DNA of 64,000 bases from an uncultured Lachnospiraceae bacterium (GCA_900549995.1 URQQ01000018.1:1-64000); one strand, 5' to 3'. Shown: positions 43,560-52,561, numbered from the stretch's first letter. The notes: generated by a model from the sequence alone, not told the origin. A program made the numbers and translations.

Positions 43560-44180
43560 ATGATGAAATTATTGAGTCTTGACAGTCCTGTTATGCGGTT
43601 TTTGAGCAAAGCTGCCGATCTGATGCTGTTAAATGCATTATTTTTGATCTGCAGCCTTCCAGTCATTACAATCGGTGCCTCTCTTACCGCACTTTTTACT
43701 GCCACAATGAAACTTTCAAAAAACGAAGAAGGATATCTGATCACAACTTTCTTTAAATCCTTTAAAAGGAACTTCCGTCAAAGTACTGCTGCCTGGCTGA
43801 TCTTTCTTTCCATCGGCACAATTGCGGCAGTTGATTTTCTGGCAGTGCCATCCTCTTTTCCATATCTGGGAAGTGTACTGCACTTCCTGCTTGGAACAGT
43901 GGTTCTTCTCGCACTGCTTACCGCTGCTTATGTCTTCCCGTGCCTTGCCAGCTTCGAAGGCTCTTTGAACATAATTATGAAAAACTCGATCCTTATTGCC
44001 ACTGTAAATCTTCCGGTCACATTGGCGCTCTTTGCCCTGCCGGTTATGTCTGTTGTGATTTCCATGTTCCTCGGCCTCTCTTCGGCCTGCCTCTATTTTA
44101 CCCTGTGTGGGTTTTCACTCAATGCATTTGCAGCATCTTTCTTGCTGCAGAATGTATTTGCCAAATACGAGCCTGAATAA
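43560..44180 (+). CDS. YesL-family membrane protein (DUF624)
   Basis: A 206-residue protein with five or six transmembrane helices. The N-terminal DLMLLNALFLICSLPVITIGASLTALFTATMKL is the YesL signature. YesL proteins sit beside oligosaccharide importers and YesMN-type two-component genes; their function is unknown. It lies 10 bp after the response regulator with AAGGAG, so is in the same operon. Confidence 0.9.
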   Translation: MMKLLSLDSPVMRFLSKAADLMLLNALFLICSLPVITIGASLTALFTATMKLSKNEEGYLITTFFKSFKRNFRQSTAAWLIFLSIGTIAAVDFLAVPSSFPYLGSVLHFLLGTVVLLALLTAAYVFPCLASFEGSLNIIMKNSILIATVNLPVTLALFALPVMSVVISMFLGLSSACLYFTLCGFSLNAFAASFLLQNVFAKYEPE

Positions 44181-44190
44181 TCTATCTAAA

Positions 44191-44226
44191 AGAGCCACAG
44201 AATTGAACTGACAATCCTGTGGCTCT
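44191..44226. other. Inverted repeat after yesL
   Basis: AGAGCCACAG (44191-44200) pairs perfectly with CTGTGGCTCT (44217-44226), loop 16 bases, 10 bp after the yesL stop. The T-run follows on the minus side, not the plus side, so it is an imperfect terminator for yesL. Confidence 0.55.
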
Positions 44227-44253
44227 AAAACTTTAAAATATTCTATATTTCTT

Positions 44254-44282
44254 TGTAACAAATATTGTTGTCAGAAGTCTAA
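44254..44282 (+). promoter_or_regulatory. Candidate ECF-type autoregulated promoter
   Basis: TGTAAC (44254-44259), then 17 bases, then GTCTAA (44277-44282). This resembles the -35 (TGAAAC/TGTAAC) and -10 (CGTC-like) elements of ECF sigma promoters and lies 25 bp before the sigma gene. Confidence 0.45.
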
Positions 44283-44307
44283 TAGGTAACAAAGGGGGTG
44301 AGGTGTG

Positions 44308-44787
44308 ATGGAATTTGAAGAAATTTATAAAGAATATTACAGAGATGTCTATCTGTTTCTTCTGGCTATGAGCAAGAATCCGGACATTGCCGAGGAGCTC
44401 ACCCAGGAAACTTTTTTCAAAGCACTGAAAAGCCTCCACAAATTCAAAGGAGACTGTTCTGTAAAGACCTGGCTCTGCCAGATTGGAAAAAATGCATATC
44501 TGTCACATCTGAAAAAGCAAAAGAAGTTCCTTGAATATGAACCGCCAGATACTCCTGACCCGATGGACATAGAAAATATCTTTCTTCGTAAAAATGAAGC
44601 TTTGTCAATCTACAAAATCCTTCACTCTCTGGAGGAGCCCTATAAAGAAGTCTTCACGCTTCGAATACTTGGTGATCTCTCATTCCAGGAAATCGGGGAA
44701 GTCTTCGGGCGAAAAGAAGGATGGGCAAGAGTCACATTTCACCGTGCCCGTCTGAAAATTCAATCTATTTTAAAAGAGGAGGTGTAA
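44308..44787 (+). CDS. ECF-type RNA polymerase sigma factor
   Basis: A 159-residue sigma factor. Region 2 reads EIYKEYYRDVYLFLLAMSKNPDIAEELTQETFFKALKSL, region 4 reads LEEPYKEVFTLRILGDLSFQEIGEVFGRKEGWARVTFHRARLKIQ. Start 44308 (ATG) has GGGGG nine bases upstream; GTG 44305 is a minor alternative. It lies 2 bp before its zinc-finger anti-sigma, the usual pairing. Stimulus and regulon are unknown. Confidence 0.94.
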   Translation: MEFEEIYKEYYRDVYLFLLAMSKNPDIAEELTQETFFKALKSLHKFKGDCSVKTWLCQIGKNAYLSHLKKQKKFLEYEPPDTPDPMDIENIFLRKNEALSIYKILHSLEEPYKEVFTLRILGDLSFQEIGEVFGRKEGWARVTFHRARLKIQSILKEEV

Positions 44788-44789
44788 CC

Positions 44790-45599
44790 ATGAATAAAAT
44801 CCCATGCAATGTGATCAAAGATCTGATCGTCCTTTATGAGGATGATGCATGCAGTGCGGAAAGCAGACAGCTTGTAGAAGAACATGTCAAAGACTGCCCG
44901 GACTGCCGGAAGCTCTATGAAGAATCAACAGCACCGCTTCCTGTCATACCAGAGGAATTAACTGAACAAAGTGAACTTTCTACAGATGAAAAAGCCATGC
45001 ACTTTCTAAAAAAGCTAAAACTGAATCAGGATCTCAGGGCAATCATAATTCTCGCCTTAGCTGTCACTGTTATCTGGCTCATATGTACCAACTATAATTT
45101 TGTGTCCCAAATAATTGTGTCTCCACCGGCAGAATCTGTGAGTGTCAAAGAAGTTTATCAGATGAAAGATGGTTCTATCTTCTGCACACTCGAAAGTGAG
45201 AAACCATTTACATCCACCCGATTATTCAATTTAATGGTTCCATCAGATAAATTGGATCAATCTTACAGTGACGGGTGGTATGAATTTTCCCTGGATACTG
45301 CCTGGTGGCGGAAGTTAAATCCATATCAGCCACAGCATCATACTGCAAGTTTTGTCTTTCCAAAGGCGAGTCTCAGCTATATCAGCGATGATTCCGCGGA
45401 ACGCGAAATTATTCATGAAAGCAAAGCCATCTACTATATAGGCAAAAATAAAAATGACAAACTGACCGTCTGGAAAGAAGGGCAGAAAATCGAGCCTGCA
45501 CCAGAATCTGTAGAAAAGTTAGTCGCTAACGAACACGCGAAGTTCCCTTCATTAAATGATAATCCGTATGGTTCCCCTATCTCCATCATCCATGAGTAG
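44790..45599 (+). CDS. Zinc-finger transmembrane anti-sigma factor
   Basis: A 269-residue protein. The N-terminal zinc-binding domain has HVKDCPDC (the HxxxCxxC motif) with a cysteine near residue 6, as in zf-HC2 anti-sigma proteins. A single transmembrane helix lies around residues 80-103 (LRAIIILALAVTVIWLICT), and the rest is an outside domain with no recognised fold. It should hold the upstream sigma factor at the membrane until a signal is received. Ribosome site GAGGAGG. Confidence 0.88.
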   Translation: MNKIPCNVIKDLIVLYEDDACSAESRQLVEEHVKDCPDCRKLYEESTAPLPVIPEELTEQSELSTDEKAMHFLKKLKLNQDLRAIIILALAVTVIWLICTNYNFVSQIIVSPPAESVSVKEVYQMKDGSIFCTLESEKPFTSTRLFNLMVPSDKLDQSYSDGWYEFSLDTAWWRKLNPYQPQHHTASFVFPKASLSYISDDSAEREIIHESKAIYYIGKNKNDKLTVWKEGQKIEPAPESVEKLVANEHAKFPSLNDNPYGSPISIIHE

Positions 45600-45610
45600 G
45601 GTATAGATCA

Positions 45611-45646
45611 AGCCGCCAGATAACTGTGATCAGTCAGCTGGCGGCT
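45611..45646. terminator. Terminator between the anti-sigma gene and galM
   Basis: AGCCGCCAG (45611-45619) pairs with CTGGCGGCT (45638-45646) between two converging genes; plus-side exit is CCTTCCATTTTATTTT. Confidence 0.75.
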
Positions 45647-45655
45647 CCTTCCATT

Positions 45656-46696
45656 TTATTTTACTGTAAACTTATACCCTGTCGTTGTCTTATATTCTTC
45701 TCCTGCCCTGCATACGGGATTCTGGAAATTCGTCTTATTGACCGCATCCGGATAATACTGTGTCTCGAAACATGCTGCCTGGCGTTTATGGTACACCGCT
45801 TTATTTTTCCCATGTTCTTCCACGATAAAATTCCCTGTGTAAAGCTGCATCCCCGGAAGGTCTGTATAGACTTCCATCGTAATACCGCTCTCATCTCCTG
45901 TCATCTCGGCAACTTTCTGGTATTCTCCGTAATTATTCAGCGTGTAGTTATGATCATAACCGCCGCCGAAATTCAGCGCCTCGTAATCCGCTTCTATCTC
46001 ACGTCCGATTGTTTTCTTTTCCCGGAAGTCCATCGGCGTTCCGGTCACGTCTGTAAGTTCCCCTGTCGGGATGGATTCTTGATCTGCACGTGTATAATAA
46101 TCGGCGTCAATCATAACTTCGTGGGAGAGAACATCCCCTGATCCGTGTCCGTTCAGATTAAAGTAACTGTGGTTTGTCATGTTGATCACAGTATCAGCAG
46201 AAGGCACTCCAAGGTAAGAGATCTTCAGTTCATTCTCATCTGTCAGTTCGTATGTCACTGTCAGATCAAGGTCTCCCGGATATCCCTGGTCGCCGTCCGG
46301 ACTGTGAAGTGCGAATACGACCTTGTGATCGTCCGCCTCTTTTACTTCCCACATTCTCTTATTATAGAAATCATATCCGCTGTGCAGATTGTTATTGTTG
46401 TCATTTTTCTCAAGCTGATATGTTTTTCCATTCAATGTAAATGACGCATTGCCGATGCGGTTTGCATTCCTTCCCACAACTGCGCCGAAGAACATACCGA
46501 TATGTTTTTCATATTCTGCTGCACTGTCATAACCAAGGACTACATCTCTTACATTTCCCTCTTTGTCTTTCACAAGTACATCGACAAGCACTGCACCATA
46601 ATCCGTTACATGTGCTTCCATTCCGTTTCTGTTTTTCAGCGCATACAGCACTGTCTCCTGTCCATTTGCAATCTGTCCAAAACTAATGCTTCCCAT
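45656..46696 (-). CDS. galM: Aldose 1-epimerase (galactose mutarotase)
   Basis: A 346-residue beta-sandwich enzyme that interconverts beta and alpha anomers of galactose before GalK. The motifs GRNANRIGNASFTLNGK, TNHSYFNLNGH and the C-terminal FETQYYPDAVN (with the catalytic Glu region) are present. Start 46696 follows GGAG. It lies after a terminator that closes galKET, so it may have a separate promoter or depend on read-through. Confidence 0.94.
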   Translation of the reverse strand: MGSISFGQIANGQETVLYALKNRNGMEAHVTDYGAVLVDVLVKDKEGNVRDVVLGYDSAAEYEKHIGMFFGAVVGRNANRIGNASFTLNGKTYQLEKNDNNNNLHSGYDFYNKRMWEVKEADDHKVVFALHSPDGDQGYPGDLDLTVTYELTDENELKISYLGVPSADTVINMTNHSYFNLNGHGSGDVLSHEVMIDADYYTRADQESIPTGELTDVTGTPMDFREKKTIGREIEADYEALNFGGGYDHNYTLNNYGEYQKVAEMTGDESGITMEVYTDLPGMQLYTGNFIVEEHGKNKAVYHKRQAACFETQYYPDAVNKTNFQNPVCRAGEEYKTTTGYKFTVK

Positions 46697-46743
46697 TTTT
46701 CTGACACTCCTTTTTCTGGCTGATTCTTTGATGATACCGAAGA

Positions 46744-46769
46744 ACAGGCCGCGTTTGACCGCGGCCTGT
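46744..46769 (-). terminator. Terminator of the galKET operon
   Basis: ACAGGCCGCG (46744-46753) and CGCGGCCTGT (46760-46769) form a perfect 10-bp stem with a TTTGAC loop, 20 bp after galT, with TTCTTC after it. Confidence 0.8.
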
Positions 46770-46789
46770 CCGGCTGTTCCTCATGGATC

Positions 46790-48286
46790 TTACAATGTAT
46801 CAATGAATCTCATAAATGCCGTTCTTCCTTCTTCGGTACATTTATAGACCCCTGCATCCTCAAGCACCTGTGTGAATACGATGCCGATCTCTTCTTTCAG
46901 TATATCCATGACATTGTCTTTTGTAATTGTATCATATTTGGGAAGGAATTTCTCTACCCAATCTGCATGTTTTGCAATTCTTTCATCGCCTCTTAAGTCT
47001 TTGCCGGCTACAATTGCTTCTGCCAGAACTTCCATCTCTTCTTTCAATCTGGATGGCAGGACGGCAAGCCCCATTACCTCAATCAGACCGATATTTTCTT
47101 TCTTAATGTGATGAAGCTGTGCATGTGGGTGGTATACGCCCATGGGATGTTCTTCTGTCGTAATATTATTCCGAAGCGCAAGATCCAGTTCGTACATATC
47201 TTCGACCTTTCTTGCAATCGGGGTGATCGTATTATGCGGCTCCCCGTCTGTCTCGGCAAACACAAATGCCTCTTCATCTGTGTAACCTTTCCATGCCTCC
47301 AGAATATGGGCTGCCAGGTCTGTGAGACGGCGGTCATCTCTGTGGCGGATACGGATGACAGACAATGGCCAGTGGATAATGCCTGCTTCCACATCCTCAT
47401 ATCCCGCAACTGTGAACATTTTTTCCATCGGTGCCTTGGCCATGGCGAAGGTATAGTTTCCTCCCTGAAAATGGTCATGGCTTAAAATAGATCCTCCTAC
47501 GATCGGCAGGTCTGCATTGGAGCCGAGCATATAATGTGGGAACTGGCGGATAAAATCAAACAGTTTCTCAAATGTCTTTCTCTCGATTTTCATCGGGACA
47601 TGCTCACCGTTAAAAACGATGCAGTGCTCATTATAGTATACATAGGGTGAATACTGGAATCCCCAGTCTCCCTCCGCGATTGTGACCGGAATAATTCTGT
47701 GGTTTTCTCTCGCCGGATGATCCAGACGCCCCGCATAGCCTTCGTTCTCCATACAGAGCTGGCATTTCGGATAACTGCTCTGTTTTGCATTCTTCGCAGC
47801 CGCAATTGCCTTCGGGTCTTTCTCCGGTTTTGAAAGATTGATCGTGATGTCAATCTCACCATAGGCACTGTCCACTTTCCATTTCATGTCTTTCTTGATC
47901 CGGTACCTGCGGATATAGTCGCTGTCCTGGCTTAATTTATAAAAATACTCGGTCGCCTCCCGGGGTGATTTCTCATAACGCTTGAAAAATTCTTCCCTTA
48001 CCTGATATGGCCGCGGCACAAGGCAGTTCATCATCTTCGTATCAAAGAGATCACGGTATCCGATGCTGTCTTCAATGATCCCGCGTCTGCACGCTTCATC
48101 AAGAAGATTTAAAAGGATTGTTTCAAGTTCAAGCTCTTCCTGGCCGATCTCACAATCTTCAAAGCTGTCCTCGTGGAAAAGCTCTAACAAAAGATTCGTC
48201 GCATAAATTCTCTCACATTCCGGCAAAAGCCCTGTGTTAATTCCATATTGCACTAATTTTTTAATCTCTGCATTTAACATGCTCAT
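46790..48286 (-). CDS. galT: UDP-glucose-hexose-1-phosphate uridylyltransferase, Firmicutes type
   Basis: A 498-residue GalT of the long class found in Firmicutes. Central motifs GGSILSHDHFQGG and PHAQLHHI carry the histidine sites; the N-terminal domain KLVQYGINTGLLPECERIYATN is typical. It swaps galactose-1-phosphate with UDP-glucose in the Leloir pathway. Start 48286 has AGGAGG seven bases upstream, overlapping the galE stop region by 11 bp. Confidence 0.95.
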   Translation of the reverse strand: MSMLNAEIKKLVQYGINTGLLPECERIYATNLLLELFHEDSFEDCEIGQEELELETILLNLLDEACRRGIIEDSIGYRDLFDTKMMNCLVPRPYQVREEFFKRYEKSPREATEYFYKLSQDSDYIRRYRIKKDMKWKVDSAYGEIDITINLSKPEKDPKAIAAAKNAKQSSYPKCQLCMENEGYAGRLDHPARENHRIIPVTIAEGDWGFQYSPYVYYNEHCIVFNGEHVPMKIERKTFEKLFDFIRQFPHYMLGSNADLPIVGGSILSHDHFQGGNYTFAMAKAPMEKMFTVAGYEDVEAGIIHWPLSVIRIRHRDDRRLTDLAAHILEAWKGYTDEEAFVFAETDGEPHNTITPIARKVEDMYELDLALRNNITTEEHPMGVYHPHAQLHHIKKENIGLIEVMGLAVLPSRLKEEMEVLAEAIVAGKDLRGDERIAKHADWVEKFLPKYDTITKDNVMDILKEEIGIVFTQVLEDAGVYKCTEEGRTAFMRFIDTL

Positions 48287-48297
48287 CCCTTTTCCTC

Positions 48298-49281
48298 CTA
48301 GAAACCGTTTGGATGTGTACTGTGCCATTTCCATGCGGAAGAAATAATCTCTGTAAGATCCGCATGTTCCGGCTTCCAGCCAAGTATTGTTTTTGCCTTC
48401 TCGCTGGACGCAATCAGCTGTGCCGGATCTCCGGCGCGTCTTTCATCCATCACTGCCTTGATTTCTCTGCCGGTTGCCTTCCTGGCAGTTTCAATGACTT
48501 CTTTTACTGTGAATCCAACTCCATTGCCAAGATTGAAAATGTTGCTTTCATTTCCCTCTGAAAGGTACTTCACCGCAAGAATATGTGCCTGGGCGAGGTC
48601 TGTCACATGGATGTAGTCGCGGACACAGGTTCCGTCTTTTGTATCATAGTCATCTCCAAACACGCTGATCGCTTCTCTTTGTCCGAGCGGAACCTGAAGA
48701 ATCAGGGGGATCAGATGCGTCTCAGGCTTATGTGCTTCACCGATCCTGCCGCTTTCGTGTGCACCGCAGGCGTTGAAATACCGGAGTGATACATACTTCA
48801 AGCCATATGCACGGTCGCACCATTTGAACATTTTTTCCATAGAAAGCTTTGTCTCTCCGTATGCATTTGTCGGCTCCGTACGGTCCGTCTCGAGAATCGG
48901 GACACTCTCCGGCTCACCATAGGTCGCTGCTGTAGAAGAGAATACGATTTTTTTGATCCCATGTGCCACCATTGCTTCCAGAAGTACTTTCGTTCCACAC
49001 AGATTGTTATCGTAATATTTCAGCGGGTTCGTCATGCTTTCTCCAACAAGGGAATTTGCCGCAAAATGGATCACCGCATCGATGTGCTCTTTTTCAAATA
49101 CACCGTCAAGAAATGCGCGGTCTCTGATATCTCCCTGGTAAAATCTTGCCTTCTCATGTACCGCCTCAATATGGCCCGTCTCAAGGTTATCAATGATTAC
49201 GACATCTTCTCCTCTGTCAATCAGTTCGTACACTGTGTGGGAACCAATATAGCCTGCACCGCCTAATACTAATACTGTCAT
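48298..49281 (-). CDS. galE: UDP-glucose 4-epimerase
   Basis: A 327-residue NAD-dependent short-chain dehydrogenase-type epimerase. N-terminal VLGGAGYIGSHTVYEL binds NAD; the catalytic Ser/Tyr are in SSTAATYGEP and the YGETK motif; RYFNACGAHESGRIGE is a family marker. It turns UDP-galactose to UDP-glucose, and its product pool also supplies glf at 54198. Start 49281 follows AGGAGG. It lies between galT and galK. Confidence 0.96.
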   Translation of the reverse strand: MTVLVLGGAGYIGSHTVYELIDRGEDVVIIDNLETGHIEAVHEKARFYQGDIRDRAFLDGVFEKEHIDAVIHFAANSLVGESMTNPLKYYDNNLCGTKVLLEAMVAHGIKKIVFSSTAATYGEPESVPILETDRTEPTNAYGETKLSMEKMFKWCDRAYGLKYVSLRYFNACGAHESGRIGEAHKPETHLIPLILQVPLGQREAISVFGDDYDTKDGTCVRDYIHVTDLAQAHILAVKYLSEGNESNIFNLGNGVGFTVKEVIETARKATGREIKAVMDERRAGDPAQLIASSEKAKTILGWKPEHADLTEIISSAWKWHSTHPNGF

Positions 49282-49302
49282 TTTACTTCCTCCTGCCTGT
49301 CT

Positions 49303-50472
49303 CTATCTGATTTTATGTGCTCCGTCACCGATCTCTACTACATAGAATTCCGCCTCATGCCCCACTTTTTCTTTATACGCTGCGCCGATGGAACTTATGA
49401 AATGATCTACGGACTCATTTTTCACGATACTTACCGTACATCCGCCGAATCCGCCTCCTGTGATTCTGGAGCCGATCACCCCTTCGGTCTCCCATGCGAG
49501 GTCTACCAGAATATCGATCTCCTCGCAGGACACTTCATAGTCATCTCTGAGGGATACATGGGACGCATTCATCAGTCCTCCGAACAGACGGATATCATTC
49601 TCCTTGAGAGCCTCTACCGCACGGATTGTCCTCTGATTTTCGAATACGGCATGACGCGCGCGTTTTAACGCTGTCGGATTTGTAATCGCCCGTTTATTCT
49701 GATTGAACTGAGGCTCAGAAAGGTCACCAAGTGTTTTGATATCTATCACGTTCTGAAGATCTTTCAATGCCTCTTCACACTCTCTTCTTCTGTCATTGTA
49801 GGCAGAATCCACAAGGCTGTGTTTTACCTTACTGTTGGTAATTACGATTTTGGCATCTTCTAACTGGATTTTAGAATACTCGTAATTCAAAGTTGCCGTA
49901 TCAAGGAAAATTGCATGATCCTTTTTCCCCATGGCGCTGGCAAACTGATCCATAATTCCACAGTTCATTCCATTAAAGTTATTCTCTGAATACTGTCCAG
50001 TCAACGCGATATCAACCATACTGATATCCTCAAACGCAAACAGATCTTTTAAGATCAGCCCGGTCAATACTTCCAGAGAAGCAGAGGATGAAAGCCCGGA
50101 TCCATTCGGGATATTGCCGTAGATCAGAAGATCAAGCCCTGCAGGAATTTTATATCCTTTCTTCTCAAATGCCCACATGACACCCTTTGGATAATTGGTC
50201 CAGTCAGCTTCTTTTGATGGAACCAGATCCTCAAGACTTGATTCAATGACGCCAAGCTTTTCAAAATTCATAGAGTAAAAACGAAGCTTATGATCTTCTC
50301 TCTTTCTTGCAACACCATATGTACCGAGTGTCAGTGCACATGGAAATACATGCCCGCCGTTATAATCTGTATGTTCTCCAATCAGATTCACACGGCCCGG
50401 TGCAAAGTACAGATGTGTCTCGCCCTCTGTTCCAAAAAGTTCCTCAAATTTCTCCTGCAGTTTTTCGTTCAT
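49303..50472 (-). CDS. galK: Galactokinase
   Basis: A 389-residue GHMP kinase. The galactose motif GRVNLIGEHTDYNGG is near the N-terminus, then NGSGLSSSASLEVLTGL (phosphate loop) and the GGGFGGCTVS C-terminal motif. It makes galactose-1-phosphate. First gene of galKET; its promoter (50530-50557) and a 12-bp dyad (50505-50516) lie directly upstream. Start 50472 follows GGGAGAGG. Confidence 0.96.
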   Translation of the reverse strand: MNEKLQEKFEELFGTEGETHLYFAPGRVNLIGEHTDYNGGHVFPCALTLGTYGVARKREDHKLRFYSMNFEKLGVIESSLEDLVPSKEADWTNYPKGVMWAFEKKGYKIPAGLDLLIYGNIPNGSGLSSSASLEVLTGLILKDLFAFEDISMVDIALTGQYSENNFNGMNCGIMDQFASAMGKKDHAIFLDTATLNYEYSKIQLEDAKIVITNSKVKHSLVDSAYNDRRRECEEALKDLQNVIDIKTLGDLSEPQFNQNKRAITNPTALKRARHAVFENQRTIRAVEALKENDIRLFGGLMNASHVSLRDDYEVSCEEIDILVDLAWETEGVIGSRITGGGFGGCTVSIVKNESVDHFISSIGAAYKEKVGHEAEFYVVEIGDGAHKIR

Positions 50473-50504
50473 GTGACCTCTCCCTTTATTTATTTTAATA
50501 TTTT

Positions 50505-50516
50505 TGTTCTAAAACA
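50505..50516 (-). promoter_or_regulatory. Probable operator of the gal operon
   Basis: The minus strand reads TGTTTTAGAACA, a near-palindrome (TGTT-N4-AACA). It lies just downstream of the galK -10 box, where a bound repressor would block transcription. The same 12-mer, in the opposite orientation, lies at 51493-51504 before the ArsR-type gene. Confidence 0.7.
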
Positions 50517-50529
50517 TTTTATTTGTTTT

Positions 50530-50557
50530 ATTATACCATATTCATCCCTGCTGTCAA
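50530..50557 (-). promoter_or_regulatory. Promoter of galKET
   Basis: On the minus strand, -35 TTGACA (50552-50557), a 16-bp spacer and -10 TATAAT (50530-50535). The -35 overlaps the end of the upstream regulator gene. Confidence 0.85.
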
Positions 50558-51468
50558 TAGACAAGTTTCATAACAATTGCCTGTGGATAATCTCCAAAAC
50601 AGTCCCCGAACAGGTTGATACCTCCTTTGTGGGCTGCATCCTCTTTGATCCCGATTTTCACCGAGATATATTCCTGTTCCGTGAGTCTGTAATCCACGAT
50701 CGCATTTTGGGAAACTTTCATCCCGTCCAGATAGCTCCCCTTCTGGTCAATGCTCCATGTCTTTAAAAGCCCATACTGTGTATTCTGGTTGGGCCACCAT
50801 GCCGGATTCAGGTTCCCCCGCCTTCCCCCGAAATCACTCGGGCAAAGCCACGTCCCAACCTCAACATCGTTGATCCATACAGTAATATCTGACGGATGTT
50901 CCATATTATATTCATGATCTTCGGAACACAGCTCCATGGAAAGTTCCAGATTTTTCAGGTCATTCTTTTTCAGTGCCGAATTCGGAAAACGGTATTCCAG
51001 ATACCCGTTCCCCAGCCAGATCAGCTTCGCTTCTGTTCTCCGTGGGTTATAGAATATGGCAGGTTCATCTTCCATATCAATGTATCCTTCCTGCGATACC
51101 ATCCCGCAGGTCGGTTCCACATGGTAATCAACATAGTTGCCGATTGGCATGCTGATCCGCTCTACTTTCTCATCGACCTCCTGCCTGAGACTGATAAAGA
51201 TGCTCCCCACACGCTTTGTACATACTTTCATAGATCCACGGACTGCCGCCCGGAGTTCCGTCTCAATCAGGCCGGCTTCTTCCAGCACCCGCACATGCAT
51301 CGCTGCAGAAGACGCCGGAACCTCCAAAAGTTCCGCAATCTCATTTACATTATAGGACCTCGTCTCCAGTTCTTTCAGAAGGCGGATTCTCGGTTCAGAG
51401 GACAATGCTTTTCCGATTGCCGCAATCCGCTCTGTCTGCCCCAAATCTAAAGTTTCTGTTTTATTCAA
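50554..51468 (-). CDS. ArsR-type HTH regulator with a large C-terminal domain, probable galactose regulator
   Basis: A 304-residue protein. Residues 12-75 form an ArsR-like winged helix (IGKALSSEPRIRLLKELE, NVNEIAELLEVPASSAAMHVRVLEEAGLI). Residues 105-304 are a beta-rich domain of unknown fold, with KLIWLGNGYLEYRFPN and TVWINDVEVGTW, which may sense a sugar. ArsR regulators are usually 100-120 residues, so the added domain is unusual. It precedes galK in the same direction, and a shared 12-bp dyad is in both promoters, which suggests autoregulation and control of galKET. It lacks the ArsR metal-binding cysteines. Confidence 0.85.
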   Translation of the reverse strand: MNKTETLDLGQTERIAAIGKALSSEPRIRLLKELETRSYNVNEIAELLEVPASSAAMHVRVLEEAGLIETELRAAVRGSMKVCTKRVGSIFISLRQEVDEKVERISMPIGNYVDYHVEPTCGMVSQEGYIDMEDEPAIFYNPRRTEAKLIWLGNGYLEYRFPNSALKKNDLKNLELSMELCSEDHEYNMEHPSDITVWINDVEVGTWLCPSDFGGRRGNLNPAWWPNQNTQYGLLKTWSIDQKGSYLDGMKVSQNAIVDYRLTEQEYISVKIGIKEDAAHKGGINLFGDCFGDYPQAIVMKLVY

Positions 51469-51492
51469 GACATATTCTCCTTTTAATTAATT

Positions 51493-51504
51493 TGTTTTAG
51501 AACA
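51493..51504 (+). promoter_or_regulatory. Probable autoregulatory operator of the ArsR-type gene
   Basis: TGTTTTAGAACA, identical to the galK site read in the other direction, lies between the -10 box and the ribosome site of the regulator gene. Confidence 0.65.
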
Positions 51505-51521
51505 TTTTTATTGTTATAAAT

Positions 51522-51550
51522 ATTGTATTCTTTTTTCTGTTCTTCGTCAA
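51522..51550 (-). promoter_or_regulatory. Promoter of the ArsR-type regulator
   Basis: On the minus strand, -35 TTGACG (51545-51550), a 17-bp spacer and -10 TACAAT (51522-51527). The start codon lies about 53 bp downstream. Confidence 0.65.
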
Positions 51551-51618
51551 TTCATTCTTCTGTTGTCCCCCGGAAGATTCCATATTATAATAAAAGTAAA
51601 TTCTAAAGGAGGAGCTTT

Positions 51619-52536
51619 ATGTATACATTTATAGTAAATCCCAATTCCCGTTCCAGAAGAGGGCATATGATCTGGGCTAAAATTGAGCCTGTCCTCCGCC
51701 TTCGTCAAATCTCTTACGAGGTTTATTTTACGCAGTATCAAAAGCATGCCACAGAAATTGCCAGACGCATTACCTGTGACGGGCTTGAGCATATCTTGAT
51801 CGCTGTCGGCGGTGATGGTACCGTCAATGAAGTGGTCAATGGAATCTGTGATTTCAGGAAAACAAAATTCGGATATATTCCCAGCGGTTCCGGCAATGAT
51901 TTTGCCAAGGGACTTTCCCTGGAGACAGATCCTGTGGATGCGCTGGAACGTATCTTCAATCCGCGGCAGATTCTTACCGTTGACCTCGGCCAGACCGTCT
52001 GCAAAAATAAGACTTCCAAATACTTCACGTTCAGTTCCGGGATCGGATTTGATGCTGCAGTCTGCCATCAATCCATGGTTTCGGGGATTAAATCTATACT
52101 GAACCGTCTTCATCTGGGTAAGCTTACCTATACATTGATTGCCATCGAACGGCTTTGTTTTCTGGAGCCGGTGAACCTTGCCCTTCATCTGGATGATGGA
52201 AAAGAGTTCCTGTATGAGCGGACAGTTTTCGCAGCAGCCATGAATCTTCCGTATGAAGGAGGCGGATTTCGGTTCTGCCCCGATGCCAGCGCTTCTGACG
52301 GACAGTTAGACCTGATCACCGTCTCAGGGCTTTCCAGAGCAGGTGCCGTATTCGTACTGCTCCCTGCCTTGTTCGGGCGTCACACACGTTCCAGGCATGT
52401 AGCAATCCACCGCTGCCAAAGAGCCCACATCAGTGTCTCTTCCCCGCTTCCGGTACATACGGACGGCGAGCCTGTCGTAGCCCAAAAGGAGCTTTGCTTT
52501 GCCATCGCCCCTGAACAGCTTCAAGTATTATTCTGA
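51619..52536 (+). CDS. Diacylglycerol kinase-family lipid kinase
   Basis: A 305-residue DagK/YegS/BmrU-type kinase. The nucleotide motif GGDGT is in AVGGDGTVNEVVNG, followed by PSGSGNDFA; the C-terminal domain has the AAMNLPYEGGGFRFCPDASASDGQLDL segment. It probably phosphorylates diacylglycerol or a similar lipid. The ribosome site AAAGGAGGAG is strong. It is followed by two other lipid genes, so a phospholipid recycling role is likely. Confidence 0.92.
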   Translation: MYTFIVNPNSRSRRGHMIWAKIEPVLRLRQISYEVYFTQYQKHATEIARRITCDGLEHILIAVGGDGTVNEVVNGICDFRKTKFGYIPSGSGNDFAKGLSLETDPVDALERIFNPRQILTVDLGQTVCKNKTSKYFTFSSGIGFDAAVCHQSMVSGIKSILNRLHLGKLTYTLIAIERLCFLEPVNLALHLDDGKEFLYERTVFAAAMNLPYEGGGFRFCPDASASDGQLDLITVSGLSRAGAVFVLLPALFGRHTRSRHVAIHRCQRAHISVSSPLPVHTDGEPVVAQKELCFAIAPEQLQVLF

Positions 52537-52561
52537 ATTATGATTTCCCGGAGGAACTTCT

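Noticed and set aside
51547..52188. A long minus-strand open frame (213 codons) opposite the lipid kinase
   Set aside because: It is antisense to a clear DagK-type gene with GGDGT motif and strong ribosome site; no domain is visible in the minus reading.
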